A stretch of 64,000 nucleotides of DNA from Xylophilus rhododendri (GCF_009906855.1 NZ_CP047650.1:2170001-2234000); one strand, 5' to 3'; numbered from the stretch's first letter, positions 46,019-54,793 are shown. Numbers and translations are program-made. Notes: generated by a model from the letters alone, not told the origin.

Positions 46019-46588
46019 CTACCCCCGCCCCGGGACGCGGCGGCCTAAGGGCAGGCCCATCAGCATGCCGCGCCGCCAGGTCTCGGTGATCAGCATCAGC
46101 GGGCCTTGCGGCGTGTGCACCCGCAGGGTGCGGGTGGCCTCGGGGTCGGGCAGGCCGGCGGCCTCCCACAGGCGCTGGCGCAGGGGCTCGGCGCCGGTTT
46201 CGTCGAACTCGCGGCGCACCCACATGCGGTCGAGCAGCGGGCCGATGGGGATGGTGGCGGCTTCGAGATCGGCGCGCACATCGTCGGGCAGGCCCTGCAG
46301 GGCGATGTAGCTGAGGTTGTCCATCATCACCTGGCCGTGGGCCGACAGGCAGACCCGCCGCTCGATGAAACGATCGCCCGGCAGGCTGGCGCGCACGATG
46401 CCGGGCACTTCGTCCGTGATGCGCTGCAGCGGCACCTCCAAATCCACCGGCCGGCCGGCCACGGCCTCGCACAGGCGGGTGGTGGAGCCGTCCTGCACCA
46501 TCAGCAGTTGCAGGTAACGGCGTTCTTGCAGGGCCCGTTCGGGCGCCGCATCGGGCAGGAGAAAGCGCTGGCGCAGCAGGGACGGCAC
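46019..46588 (-). CDS. Chorismate lyase-like protein (DUF98/UbiC-like)
   Basis: A 189-aa cytosolic protein. The core ERRVCLSAHGQVMMDNLSYI, with LPDDVRADLEAATIPIGPLL near 100-120 and MWVRREF, fits the chorismate pyruvate-lyase superfamily (PF01947/UbiC fold), where a charged residue in the REV/ERR strand and the Glu of the REF strand line the active site. Genuine UbiC gives 4-hydroxybenzoate for ubiquinone. Here the context is different: the gene is divergent from a MarR-controlled aromatic-acid-type efflux operon, which would suit production or handling of a hydroxybenzoate. Confidence 0.65.
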   Translation of the reverse strand: MPSLLRQRFLLPDAAPERALQERRYLQLLMVQDGSTTRLCEAVAGRPVDLEVPLQRITDEVPGIVRASLPGDRFIERRVCLSAHGQVMMDNLSYIALQGLPDDVRADLEAATIPIGPLLDRMWVRREFDETGAEPLRQRLWEAAGLPDPEATRTLRVHTPQGPLMLITETWRRGMLMGLPLGRRVPGRG

Positions 46589-46665
46589 GGGTCTGGCCTC
46601 CGCACAGGAGGGGAATAAACAACAGGCGGAAGTCTATCGCCGGGGTTTACCCTTAAAATACATAG

Positions 46666-46681
46666 CAAGCTAATTAGTTTG
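46666..46681. promoter_or_regulatory. MarR-type operator in the divergent promoter region
   Basis: CAAGCTAATTAGTTTG is a 16-bp palindrome with a single mismatched pair around a perfect CTAATTAG core. It lies 30 bp before the marR start and 78 bp before the chorismate-lyase-like gene, downstream of a TAAAAT element (46653-46658) that may be a -10. AT-rich palindromes of this size are typical targets of MarR proteins. Confidence 0.6.
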
Positions 46682-46710
46682 AAGCTATCTTTTTCCAGAA
46701 CCGTCCCGCC

Positions 46711-47214
46711 ATGCCCTCTTCCACCACCGCCAAGCGCCGTGCCGCCAGCCTCATGGCATTCACCAGCCGCCTGCCGACCTTGCAGCGCGCCTACCGCTCC
46801 GCCGCCGACAAGGCGGTGGCCCATGTGGGCATGTCGCAGGCCATGGCCTGGCCGCTGGTGATGATCGGCCGGCTGGGCGACGGCGTGCGTGCCGGCGCGC
46901 TGGCCGAGCTGCTGGCGATCGAGGCCGCCTCGCTGGTGCGTCCGCTCGACCAGCTGGCCGAGGCCGGCCTGATCGAGCGCCGCGAAGACGCCTCCGACCG
47001 CCGCGCCAAGGGCCTCTACATCACCGCCGCCGGCCAGGCCGCGCGCGACAAGATCGAGAGCGCGCTCGACGAACTGCGCGCCGACATCTTCTCCGCCGTT
47101 TCCGACGAGGACCTCGAAGCCTGCCTGCGGGTGTTCGCCGCGCTGGACGCGCGTGTGGGCAAGAGTTCGCCCGGCCCGGGCGCACTGGCCGGCACCCCCG
47201 AGTCGGGTTCATGA
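46711..47214 (+). CDS. MarR-family transcriptional regulator of the efflux operon
   Basis: A 167-aa winged-helix regulator. The DNA-binding core is GALAELLAIEAASLVRPLDQ then LAEAGLIERREDASDRRAKG (about 63-105), with the DxRxK wing well kept. The stop overlaps the start of the FUSC transporter gene (ATGA), so repressor and pump are translationally coupled. By analogy with EmrR-type repressors, binding of an aromatic acid would release it from the operator at 46666-46681. Confidence 0.92.
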   Translation: MPSSTTAKRRAASLMAFTSRLPTLQRAYRSAADKAVAHVGMSQAMAWPLVMIGRLGDGVRAGALAELLAIEAASLVRPLDQLAEAGLIERREDASDRRAKGLYITAAGQAARDKIESALDELRADIFSAVSDEDLEACLRVFAALDARVGKSSPGPGALAGTPESGS

Positions 47215-49361
47215 GCCAGCCCCTGCTGCTGCCCGGCTTCCTGCGCTTCAACCGCGCGGAGTGGCTGTTCTCGGTCAAGACCTTCGCCGCCGCCATGCTG
47301 GCGATGTACCTGGCCAACCGGGCCGGCCTGCCGCGGCCCTTCTGGGCGATGACGGCCGCCTACATCGTCTCCAACCCGCTGGCCGGCGCCACGCGCTCGA
47401 AGGCGCTCTACCGCTTCCTCGGCACGCTGCTGGGCTGCACCGCCACCGTGCTGATCGTGCCGGCGCTGGCCAACGCGCCCTTCCTGCTGTCGCTGGTGCT
47501 GAGCCTGTGGCTGGGCACCTGCCTGTTCATCTCGCTGCTGGACCGCACGCCGCGCTCCTATGTCTTCATGCTGGCCGGCTACACCGCCGCGCTGATCGGC
47601 TTTCCTTCGGTGGAAGCGCCCAACCTGCTGTTCGACACCGCCATGGCCCGGGTGCAGGAGATCGGCCTGGGCATCCTCTGCGCCAGCCTGGTCCATGCGA
47701 TCGTGCTGCCGGTGGGCATGTCGGCCACCCTGTCGGGCATGCTGGACCGCGCGCTCGGCGATGCGCGCACCTGGCTGTCCGATTTGCTCGGCCCGGCGCG
47801 GACGCAGGGCATGGTGGCGCCGGCGCGGCGCGAGGCGCTGTCGGTGGACCGCCGCCGCCTGGCGCTGGACATCACCCAGCTGCGCCTGCTGTCCACCCAC
47901 ATCCCCTACGACACCAGCCATGTGCGCTGGACCGCCGGCGCCATCCGCGAGATGCAGGACCGCATCGCCGCGCTCACGCCCACCCTGTCGGCCCTGGAAG
48001 ACCGGCTGCTGGCGATGGAGCAGGACCGCGGCGGCCTGGCGCCCGACGTGCAGGACCTGCTGGGAAGCGCCGCCCAATGGCTGGAGGCCGGCGGCGATGC
48101 GGCCACCCTGCCGGTGCTGCGCCAGCAGGTGCAGGCCCTGGCCGATGACAGCCTGCCCGCCATCGATGACGGCTTCGTCGGACCGCCGGCCCCGCACTCC
48201 CCCTGGACCCGCGCCCTGCGCATCGACCTCGCCGCCCGGCTGGACCAGCTGCTGCTGGGCTGGCGCGCCTGCACCGTGCTGCGCCGCGACATCGAGGCGG
48301 GCCTGGCCGGCCATGCCGCGCCGCTGCGCCGTTCGGCCGCGCTCGGCAACCGGGTGCTGCACCGCGACGTCGGCATGGCGCTGCTGTCGGCCTTCGCGGC
48401 GGTAGTGGCGGTCGGCCTGTGCTGTTTCTTCTGGATCTACACCGGCTGGCCCAGCGGCTCGGTGGCGGCCATGATGGCCGGCGTCTTCTGCAGCTTCTTC
48501 GCCACCATGGACGACCCGGTGCCCGCCATCCACGGCTTCCTGGTGGCCACGCTCTGGTCGCTGCCGCTGGGCGTGCTCTACATGCTGGTGGCGCTGCCGC
48601 TGATCCACGACTTCGGCATGCTGGTGCTGGTCTGCGCGCCGGTCTTCCTGGTGCTGGGTTGTTATGCCGGCCGGCCAGCGACGATGCTGATGGGCCTGGG
48701 CATGGTGATGGGCATCAGCGGCTCGCTGGCGCTGCACGACACCGCCAGCGCGGACATCGCGAGTTTCCTCAACACCAACCTGGCGCAGATCGTCGGCATC
48801 GTCGCCGCCGCGCGGGTGACGCGGCTGATCCGCTCGGTCGGCACCGACTGGAGCGCCGCCCGCATCCGCCGCGCCACCTGGCGCGACCTGGCGGGCATGG
48901 CCTCGGCGCGCCGCGGCGAGGTGCAGCCCGATGCCTATGCCGCACGCATGCTGGACCGCATCGCCCTGCTGGCCCCGCGCGTGGCCGCCGGCGACACCCA
49001 GCCCGGCTCGCCGCGCACCCAGCGGGTGCTTCGCGACCTGCGGGTGGGCGACGACATCGCCCAGCTGCAGCAGCTGCGCACCCGCCTGCCGCAGGCGGGC
49101 CTGGGCGGCCTGCTGGCCGGCATCGCCGAAGTCTTCCGCGACCGCATCGCCGGCCGGGCCGAGGCCACCTCCAACGAGGTCGAACGTTCGCCCGGCCTGC
49201 TGCGGGAACTCGACCGCATGCTGGCCAGCGCCCTGCAGCAAATGCCCCGGCCGGACCACCGCCGCGCCGTCGCCGCCCTGGTCGGCCTGCGCCGCAACCT
49301 GTTTCCCGAAGCGCCGGCCGCACTGGCCGCCGCCCCTGTATCCGGAGTGAGCATCCCATGA
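47211..49361 (+). CDS. FUSC/AaeB-family aromatic acid efflux permease
   Basis: A 716-aa inner-membrane protein with two membrane halves. The first (about residues 25-180) contains MYLANRAGLPRPFWAMTAAY, GATRSKALYRFLGTLLGCTA and DRTPRSYVFMLAGYTAALIG. A cytosolic helical region (about 200-380) follows, then a second bundle (395-530, with FWIYTGWPSGSVAAMMAGVF). This is the AaeB/FUSC layout. With the DUF1656 protein, the HlyD adaptor and the outer-membrane factor downstream it forms a complete tripartite pump, in E. coli linked to p-hydroxybenzoate and other hydroxylated aromatic acids. Confidence 0.93.
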   Translation: MSQPLLLPGFLRFNRAEWLFSVKTFAAAMLAMYLANRAGLPRPFWAMTAAYIVSNPLAGATRSKALYRFLGTLLGCTATVLIVPALANAPFLLSLVLSLWLGTCLFISLLDRTPRSYVFMLAGYTAALIGFPSVEAPNLLFDTAMARVQEIGLGILCASLVHAIVLPVGMSATLSGMLDRALGDARTWLSDLLGPARTQGMVAPARREALSVDRRRLALDITQLRLLSTHIPYDTSHVRWTAGAIREMQDRIAALTPTLSALEDRLLAMEQDRGGLAPDVQDLLGSAAQWLEAGGDAATLPVLRQQVQALADDSLPAIDDGFVGPPAPHSPWTRALRIDLAARLDQLLLGWRACTVLRRDIEAGLAGHAAPLRRSAALGNRVLHRDVGMALLSAFAAVVAVGLCCFFWIYTGWPSGSVAAMMAGVFCSFFATMDDPVPAIHGFLVATLWSLPLGVLYMLVALPLIHDFGMLVLVCAPVFLVLGCYAGRPATMLMGLGMVMGISGSLALHDTASADIASFLNTNLAQIVGIVAAARVTRLIRSVGTDWSAARIRRATWRDLAGMASARRGEVQPDAYAARMLDRIALLAPRVAAGDTQPGSPRTQRVLRDLRVGDDIAQLQQLRTRLPQAGLGGLLAGIAEVFRDRIAGRAEATSNEVERSPGLLRELDRMLASALQQMPRPDHRRAVAALVGLRRNLFPEAPAALAAAPVSGVSIP

Positions 49362-49567
49362 TCGGCCAAGCGAGTTTCTACGGCCTCTACCTGCCCTGGC
49401 TGATGCTGCTGGCCGGCGCCGCGCTGCTGGGCAGCTGGGTGCTGCGGCGCCTGTTCGCGGCCGTCGGTGTCTACCGCTGGGTATGGCATCCGGCGCTGTT
49501 CGACATCGGCGTGTATGTGCTGGTGCTCTACGCCCTGGCCTTCTTCACCGCTCCCGCCATTTCCTGA
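49358..49567 (+). CDS. DUF1656 small membrane protein (AaeX-like)
   Basis: A 69-aa protein with two membrane helices (YLPWLMLLAGAALLGSWVL and ALFDIGVYVLVLYALAFF) and the conserved intervening VYRWVWHPALFD segment of DUF1656. It overlaps the FUSC gene by 4 bp and precedes the HlyD gene by 29 bp, the usual AaeX position. Its exact role is unknown; it is always linked to this pump type. Confidence 0.92.
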   Translation: MIGQASFYGLYLPWLMLLAGAALLGSWVLRRLFAAVGVYRWVWHPALFDIGVYVLVLYALAFFTAPAIS

Positions 49568-49596
49568 ATTTTCGAGATCACCAGACCGAGACCGCG

Positions 49597-50547
49597 ATGA
49601 CCGCCCCCGCCTCCGCGCCCCAGCGCCACTTCCTCACCAAATCGTTCCTCTACCTCGGCCGCATGGCGCTGACCCTGCTGGTGGTGCTCGCCGCCTGCTG
49701 GGCCGGCCTGCAGCTCTGGGACCACTACGAACTCGCCCCCTGGACCCGCGACGGCCGGGTGCGCGCCAATGTCGTGCAGATCGCGCCGGACGTGTCGGGC
49801 CTGGTCACCGCCGTGCCGATCCAGGACAACCAGTCGGTCAAGGCCGGCACCCTGCTCTTCGAGGTGGACCATGCCCGCTACACGCTGGCCGAGCGCCAGG
49901 CCTCGGTCAACATCGGCATGCTGCGCACCGCGCTCGCCCAGGCCCAGCGCGAGGACAAACGCAACAAGGACCTCGGCGACCTGATCTCGCAGGAAGTGCG
50001 CGAGCAGACCCGGGTGCGCATGGAAGTGGCCCAGTCCAACCTGGCCGCCGCCCAGGTCGGCCTCGACGGCGCCCGGCTCAACCTGGAGCGCGCCTCGGTG
50101 CGCGCGCCCAGCGACGGCCTGATCACCAACCTCGACCTGCGCCAGGGCAGCTACGCGGCGGCCGGCCATCCGGTGCTGGCGCTGGTGGATTCGGGCTCCA
50201 TCTATGTCGAAGGCTATTTCGAGGAAACCAAGCTGCCGCGCATCCACCTGGGCGACCGGGTGCGGGTGATGCCCATGGGCGGCGGCCAGCTAGAAGGCAC
50301 GGTGGAAAGCATCGCCGCCGGCATCGCCGACCGCGACCGCAGCACCAGCGGCAACCTGCTGCCCAGCGTGAACCCCAGCTTCAACTGGGTGCGGCTGGCG
50401 CAGCGCGTGCCGGTGCGGGTGAAGCTCGATCCGCTGCCCGAAGGCACCCGCCTGGTGGCCGGCGAGACGGTGACCGTGGCGGTGCGCGAAGCCCATCCGG
50501 TGCAGTCGCCCTACGGCCTGCCCTTCCTGGGACGGACCAAGTCATGA
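49597..50547 (+). CDS. HlyD-family periplasmic adaptor of the efflux pump (AaeA-like)
   Basis: A 316-aa membrane fusion protein with one N-terminal helix (ALTLLVVLAACWAGLQLW). The family-typical WTRDGRVRANVVQIAPDVSG near 49 begins the lipoyl/barrel region. A short alpha hairpin follows (about 95-160, AERQASVNIGMLRTALAQAQ and later), then ASVRAPSDGLITNLDLRQGS and the DSGSIYVEGYFEETKLPRI barrel. It bridges the FUSC permease and the outer-membrane factor. The stop overlaps the next start (ATGA). Confidence 0.93.
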   Translation: MTAPASAPQRHFLTKSFLYLGRMALTLLVVLAACWAGLQLWDHYELAPWTRDGRVRANVVQIAPDVSGLVTAVPIQDNQSVKAGTLLFEVDHARYTLAERQASVNIGMLRTALAQAQREDKRNKDLGDLISQEVREQTRVRMEVAQSNLAAAQVGLDGARLNLERASVRAPSDGLITNLDLRQGSYAAAGHPVLALVDSGSIYVEGYFEETKLPRIHLGDRVRVMPMGGGQLEGTVESIAAGIADRDRSTSGNLLPSVNPSFNWVRLAQRVPVRVKLDPLPEGTRLVAGETVTVAVREAHPVQSPYGLPFLGRTKS

Positions 50548-52004
50548 AACCCGCCTTCTCCCTCGCCCCGCTGGCGCTGGGCGCCGCCGCCCTGCTGGCC
50601 GGCTGCGCCACGCATCCGGTGGGCCCCGACTACCACCCGCCCGAGGCGCTGCAACCCGCGCACGCCGCATCGGCCGGCGCCTTCGCCTCGGCCGAAGCCC
50701 AGGCTGCCTCTTCCGCCACGCCGCTGCCGCCGCAGTGGTGGCGTCTGTACGACGATGCGCGGCTCGACGCCCTGATCGAACAGGCCTTCGCCCACAACAC
50801 CGACCTGCGGCAAGCCGTCGCCAACCTGGAGCGCGAACAGGCGGTCGACCAGGAAGTGCGCGGCGCGCAGAAGCCCAGCGTGACGGTGGGCGGCGGCCCG
50901 TCCTTCGGCCACAAGTCGGGCCTGGACCTGGTCAAGCCCGGCTACGAACCGCCGAGCACGATGAACTACGGCGCCACGGCGAGCCTCTCTTACCAGCTCG
51001 ACCTGTTCGGGCAGATCCGCCGTGCCATCGAGGCGGCCGAAGCCGGCACCGGCTCGGCCGAAGCCGCCGTGGACCTGGTACGGGTGAACGTGGCCGCCGG
51101 CACCGCGCGCGCCTATGCCGAGGCCTGCTCGGCCGGGCTGCGGCTGCAGAGCGCCAATACCTCGATCCAGCTGCAGCAGCAGGCCGTGACGCTGTCCGAC
51201 CGGCTGCAGCAGGCCGGCAAGGTCGGCGTGATCGACGCGGCCCGCGCCCGCGGCCAGCTGGAGCAGCTGCGCGCCGCCGTGCCGCCGCTGCAGGCCGCGC
51301 GCCAGAACGCGCTGTACCGGCTGGCCACGCTGACCGGCGCGCCGCCGCGCGAGTTCCCGCAGGCGGTGGCCGAATGCGCCGCGCCGCCGCGCCTGGCCGG
51401 GGCCATCCCCGTGGGCGACGGCGCCGCCCTGCTGCGCCGCCGGCCCGACATCCGCCAGGCCGAACGCGGCGTGGCCGTGGCCAACGCACGCATCGGCGTG
51501 GCCACGGCCGACCTCTATCCCAAGGTGTCGCTGGGCATCAGCGCCATCAGCGCCGGCCGGCTCAACGATTTCGGCAGTTCCGACACGCTGAACTACAGCC
51601 TGGGCCCGCTGATCTCCTGGACCATTCCCAACACCGGCGCGGCCCAGGCGCGCATCGCCCAGGCCGAGGCCGGCACCCGCTCGGCCCTGGCGCGCTTCGA
51701 CGGCACCGTGCTCAACGCCCTGCGCGAGACCGAAACCGCCTTGAACGTCTACGCCCGCGAGCTCGACCGCCACGCCGCCCTGAAGGCCGCGCGCGACCAG
51801 AGCGCCATCGTGGCCGACCAGGCCCGCCAGCTCTACCGCAACGGCAAGACCGGCTCGCTGGACGCGCTGGACGCCGAACGCGCCCTGGCCGGCAGCGAGG
51901 CGGCGCTGGCCGCATCGGATGCGCAGCTGTCGGACGACCAGATCGGCGTCTTCCTGGCGCTGGGCGGCGGCTGGGAACAGCCTGCCGCCGTCGCGGCGCG
52001 CTGA
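50544..52004 (+). CDS. Outer-membrane efflux lipoprotein (NodT/OprM family)
   Basis: A 486-aa TolC-like outer-membrane factor with a lipobox (AALLAGC, Cys21) and the NodT opening VGPDYHPPEA. Two OEP repeats are visible: QWWRLYDDARLDALIEQAFA with HNTDLRQAVANLEREQ, and the later DLYPKVSLGISAISAGRLND. ALLRRRPDIRQAERGVAVAN is the hallmark central block. It completes the tripartite pump and ends 1 base before the convergent orphan gene. Confidence 0.94.
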   Translation: MKPAFSLAPLALGAAALLAGCATHPVGPDYHPPEALQPAHAASAGAFASAEAQAASSATPLPPQWWRLYDDARLDALIEQAFAHNTDLRQAVANLEREQAVDQEVRGAQKPSVTVGGGPSFGHKSGLDLVKPGYEPPSTMNYGATASLSYQLDLFGQIRRAIEAAEAGTGSAEAAVDLVRVNVAAGTARAYAEACSAGLRLQSANTSIQLQQQAVTLSDRLQQAGKVGVIDAARARGQLEQLRAAVPPLQAARQNALYRLATLTGAPPREFPQAVAECAAPPRLAGAIPVGDGAALLRRRPDIRQAERGVAVANARIGVATADLYPKVSLGISAISAGRLNDFGSSDTLNYSLGPLISWTIPNTGAAQARIAQAEAGTRSALARFDGTVLNALRETETALNVYARELDRHAALKAARDQSAIVADQARQLYRNGKTGSLDALDAERALAGSEAALAASDAQLSDDQIGVFLALGGGWEQPAAVAAR

Positions 52005-52005
52005 A

Positions 52006-53025
52006 TCAGTCGCGCAGCCCGTCGAGCCGGGCGTGGCAGCGGGCGATGTATTCGTCCAGCATCGCCAGCGGCTCGGTGGCCTCGCGCTGGCCCTGCAGGG
52101 CCGCGTCGACGACGGTGAGCACCGGGCCGTGGCGGGCGGCGAAGTCATGGGCGGCGTCGGCGGCCACTGCCAGCGCCTGGAGCAGCTCCTGCCGGCCCAG
52201 GCCGAAGAGCCGCCGGATGCCGTCCGCCGGCAGCATGGCGCGGGTCAGCTGCGGCGGGCTCAGGTCCAGGCCGTCGATGATGGCGAGCGCGCCGGTGTCG
52301 GACTGGACCAGGTTGAGCACCCGCTGCCGGTCCGGCTTGATCACGTCGTTGAGTTCCAGCAGCCAGGCCGCCGACAGCACCGCGGCGCCGGCGGGCGCCC
52401 CGATGAAACGGTCATAGGCCGCCCGGTCCGCGCGGATCTCCAGCTCCCGGCCCGGGGCGCGGCGTGAAGCCACGATGGCCCAGCGCCGGCCCGCCGGAGC
52501 CCGCCAGATGGCGATATCGGAGACGGGCCCCAGCCCCATCAGCGCCAGCGCGGTCTGCACCATCCGCAGCTTCAGGACCAGAAAAGGGCGAAAGCCGGGC
52601 GTGCCGAAACCGTTGAGGACCTCGTCGCATTTGACATAACGGCCGTCGATGCGCCTGACATGCTGCTTCCACCAGGCATCCCTGGCGCGCGGATGGCAGA
52701 GCCTGACCTCGCACCGGCCCGCGCCGTCCTGCAGCGCGACGCCGAAAGCGGGGCCGGCGACCAGCGCCGCCAGCCATTCGGCCAGCAAGGTGTGGGAGCG
52801 GAGATAGGACGTGATATCGAGGCTGCGCGTCGGCACACCGCGGAAGTCTTCGTCCGACGATGCGGCACGGCAAACACAGAGCAGCGACCTGAACCGGCTG
52901 GCCGCGTCCGGCTCGGCCACCGGTTCGGAGACGGGCAGGACGCCCTGCATGCGGAACACCGATGTCGGCACCGGCGCCACCCGGGAATGGGAACTCAGCG
53001 GGAAATCGGTGGAGCTGTCGTTCAT
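52006..53025 (-). CDS. Orphan protein behind a PIP box; candidate type III effector with kinase-like motif
   Basis: A 339-aa protein from ATG 53025; the GTG at 53043 is the alternative. I do not recognise a family. The first 50 residues are Ser/Pro/Val-rich (MNDSSTDFPLSSHSRVAPVP), with no signal peptide, as in many type III effectors. Near residue 245 the string DRQRVLNL, then GALAIIDGLDL, resembles the D-x(n)-N plus hydrophobic-IDxG catalytic/metal motif of PI3/4-kinase-like and HipA-like folds, though the D-to-N spacing is one residue longer than usual. A perfect PIP box lies 77 bases upstream at 53102-53126. The effector call is inference; the kinase-like call is weak. Confidence 0.55.
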   Translation of the reverse strand: MNDSSTDFPLSSHSRVAPVPTSVFRMQGVLPVSEPVAEPDAASRFRSLLCVCRAASSDEDFRGVPTRSLDITSYLRSHTLLAEWLAALVAGPAFGVALQDGAGRCEVRLCHPRARDAWWKQHVRRIDGRYVKCDEVLNGFGTPGFRPFLVLKLRMVQTALALMGLGPVSDIAIWRAPAGRRWAIVASRRAPGRELEIRADRAAYDRFIGAPAGAAVLSAAWLLELNDVIKPDRQRVLNLVQSDTGALAIIDGLDLSPPQLTRAMLPADGIRRLFGLGRQELLQALAVAADAAHDFAARHGPVLTVVDAALQGQREATEPLAMLDEYIARCHARLDGLRD

Positions 53026-53101
53026 GGGGGCGGTGACTGGCACGGCGGATCGCCGCAGCCACGCAGTCTCCGAAGCCTGCCCTACCGCTCACCAGGTGCC
53101 G

Positions 53102-53126
53102 ACGAAGCCGGCGACCGGGCAACGAA
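53102..53126 (-). promoter_or_regulatory. PIP box (TTCGT-N15-TTCGT)
   Basis: On the minus strand two TTCGT elements are separated by exactly 15 bases, matching the TTCGB-N15-TTCGB plant-inducible promoter element bound by HrpX/HrpB activators in Xanthomonas, Acidovorax and Ralstonia. It points at the orphan gene starting at 53025. A CAGGCT that could serve as a -10 lies about 22 bases further, closer than the usual 30-32. Confidence 0.6.
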
Positions 53127-53134
53127 AACCCGGG

Positions 53135-53536
53135 CTACAGCGCGGTCAGGCGCTTCGCATTGGCCGACGCACGCCGGCTGACCGGCGCCAGGCCCGCGCC
53201 CAGGATGGCCAGGCCGGCCTCGTTCCACTGGCGCTGCATGGAGCGCCGCCCGAAGGCCGGCTGGGCCAGCGGCAGCCAGCAGGCCGTCCACATCTGCAGG
53301 GCCATGCGCTGCTGGAACTGCACCGCCTGGGTCGCCATGGCCAGCCAGGATTCCTGGAAGGCGGCGACCTTCTCATCGACCATGAGCTTGAATTCCTCGC
53401 GGTCGCGTGCCGAAGGCGAGGCGCCCGCGGCGGCCATGCGGCCGAGCCGGTGGGCCATCACCTGCGGAACGGCCATGGACAGTTCCGCCGTCTGGGCGAC
53501 CAGCGACAGGCGCCGGCGGTTGGTGCGTGTGGACAT
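53135..53536 (-). CDS. Phasin-like polyhydroxyalkanoate granule-associated protein
   Basis: A 133-aa helical protein from ATG 53536. After a basic N-terminus (MSTRTNRRRL) it forms two long amphipathic helices: about residues 45-85 with EFKLMVDEKVAAFQESWLAM and ATQAVQFQQRMALQMW, and a shorter C-terminal one. This resembles short betaproteobacterial granule-associated phasins, which coat PHA inclusions. The match is by pattern and length only; a generic coiled-coil protein cannot be excluded. Confidence 0.6.
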   Translation of the reverse strand: MSTRTNRRRLSLVAQTAELSMAVPQVMAHRLGRMAAAGASPSARDREEFKLMVDEKVAAFQESWLAMATQAVQFQQRMALQMWTACWLPLAQPAFGRRSMQRQWNEAGLAILGAGLAPVSRRASANAKRLTAL

Positions 53537-53651
53537 CGTGTTTTTCCCTGGAGTGCGTATGCGATCCATGATGGGCCGGGGCCCGTTGTCGTGCGTGGGA
53601 ATACCGCCATCGACCCCATAGGCCGCCATGCCTACCGATGCGCAGGCGCCA

Positions 53652-53987
53652 CTAATCTGCCGATTCGAGCAGGTGGCGCTTGTCGCGCACCTCGCGCCAG
53701 TCGATGTGGTCCGGCAGCGGCGGCTGCGGCCGGCGGATCGGTTTCCAGCGCGGATCCTTCGCCAGCCGGGCGTTCAGTTCGATGTAGGGCTGCTGCTCGG
53801 GCGTGGCCTCGGCCGCGTTGACGATGGCGCCCACCGGGCACTCACCCACGCAGACCGAGCAGTCGATGCAGCCGTCCGGGTCGATCGCCAGGAAGTTCGG
53901 CCCTTCGACGAAGCAGTCCATCGGACAGACCGCCACGCAGTCGGTGTATTTGCAGCGGATGCAGGGCTCGGTGACGATGAAGGGCAT
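53652..53987 (-). CDS. fdxA: Seven-iron ferredoxin FdxA
   Basis: A 111-aa ferredoxin. The N-terminal cluster region is CIRCKYTDCVAVCPMDCF and the second is CIDCSVCVGECPVGAI, the spacing of [3Fe-4S][4Fe-4S] FdxA proteins. A conserved C-terminal extension (PYIELNARLAKDPRWKPI) follows. It is a cytosolic low-potential electron carrier. It sits 6 bases downstream of the siderophore-interacting reductase gene on the same strand, so iron-related electron transfer is likely. Confidence 0.95.
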   Translation of the reverse strand: MPFIVTEPCIRCKYTDCVAVCPMDCFVEGPNFLAIDPDGCIDCSVCVGECPVGAIVNAAEATPEQQPYIELNARLAKDPRWKPIRRPQPPLPDHIDWREVRDKRHLLESAD

Positions 53988-53993
53988 GGCCGC

Positions 53994-54761
53994 TCATTGC
54001 CCGCGCGCGGGCTTGTGGCCGGCCTCGCCTTGCTTCCAGTAGGCCGCCGCGCTGATGGCATAGCGGTCGTGGCCCTTCTCCTCGACCAGCAGGGCGCGCA
54101 GCGCGGCGCTGGTGCGCGATTCGCCGGCGCACCAGGCATAGCCCTCGCCCTGCGGCAGGGCCAGCGCTCGCACCGCATCGAGCAGGCCCTGGTTGCCGTC
54201 CACCCACTGCACTTCGAGCGCGGCGGCGCTGTGCAGCGGGCGGCGGTCGTCCTGGTGCGGCACGGTGGCGATGACGATGGCGCGGGTGCCGGCGGGCAAT
54301 TCCTCCAGCCGGCGGGCGATGGCCGGCAGCGCGGTGGCGTCGCCCACCAGCAGGTGCCAGGCGAAATCGGTCGGCACCACGGTGGAGCCGCGCGGGCCGG
54401 CGACGGTGGCCGTCTGGCCGGGCGCGGCCTGCGCCGCCCAGGTGGAAGCGGGGCCGTCGCCGTGCAGCACGAATTCCAGGGTCAGTTCCCCGGCGGCGGC
54501 GTCGTAGTGGCGCGGGGTGTAGTCGCGCATGGCCTGGGCCTCGGTGCCGGGGTCGGTGATGAACTTCAGGTGGTCGTCGAAGGAGGCGCTGACGAAGCCG
54601 TGCAGCTCGGGACCGCCCAGCACCACGCGGCGGAAGCTGGGCCCGAGCGGCTCGACACGCAGCACCCGCAGCTCGCGGCGCACGATGTCGTGGCGCACAC
54701 GCTGCACGCGGCGCAGGGAGACGGGTTCGAAAAGGGATTCGGAAACGGATTCGGTGGACAT
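53994..54761 (-). CDS. Siderophore-interacting protein (NAD(P)H-dependent ferric-siderophore reductase)
   Basis: A 255-aa flavoprotein. ATG 54761 is chosen because an AGGAGC site precedes it and family homology begins here. The FAD_binding_9 domain shows VVLGGPELHGFVSASFDDHL and the flavin motif DYTPRHYD near 80. The C-terminal SIP domain has LLVGDATALPAIARRLEELP, IVIATVPHQDD and YAWCAGESRTSAALRALL, ending in an AAYWKQGEAGH tail. Cytosolic SIP enzymes reduce iron(III)-siderophores to release iron. It is divergent from a MarR gene across two TTGACA operators and upstream of fdxA. Confidence 0.93.
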   Translation of the reverse strand: MSTESVSESLFEPVSLRRVQRVRHDIVRRELRVLRVEPLGPSFRRVVLGGPELHGFVSASFDDHLKFITDPGTEAQAMRDYTPRHYDAAAGELTLEFVLHGDGPASTWAAQAAPGQTATVAGPRGSTVVPTDFAWHLLVGDATALPAIARRLEELPAGTRAIVIATVPHQDDRRPLHSAAALEVQWVDGNQGLLDAVRALALPQGEGYAWCAGESRTSAALRALLVEEKGHDRYAISAAAYWKQGEAGHKPARGQ

Positions 54762-54793
54762 GGGCAGGCTCCTGGCGTTTTGCCGTGAAACGA

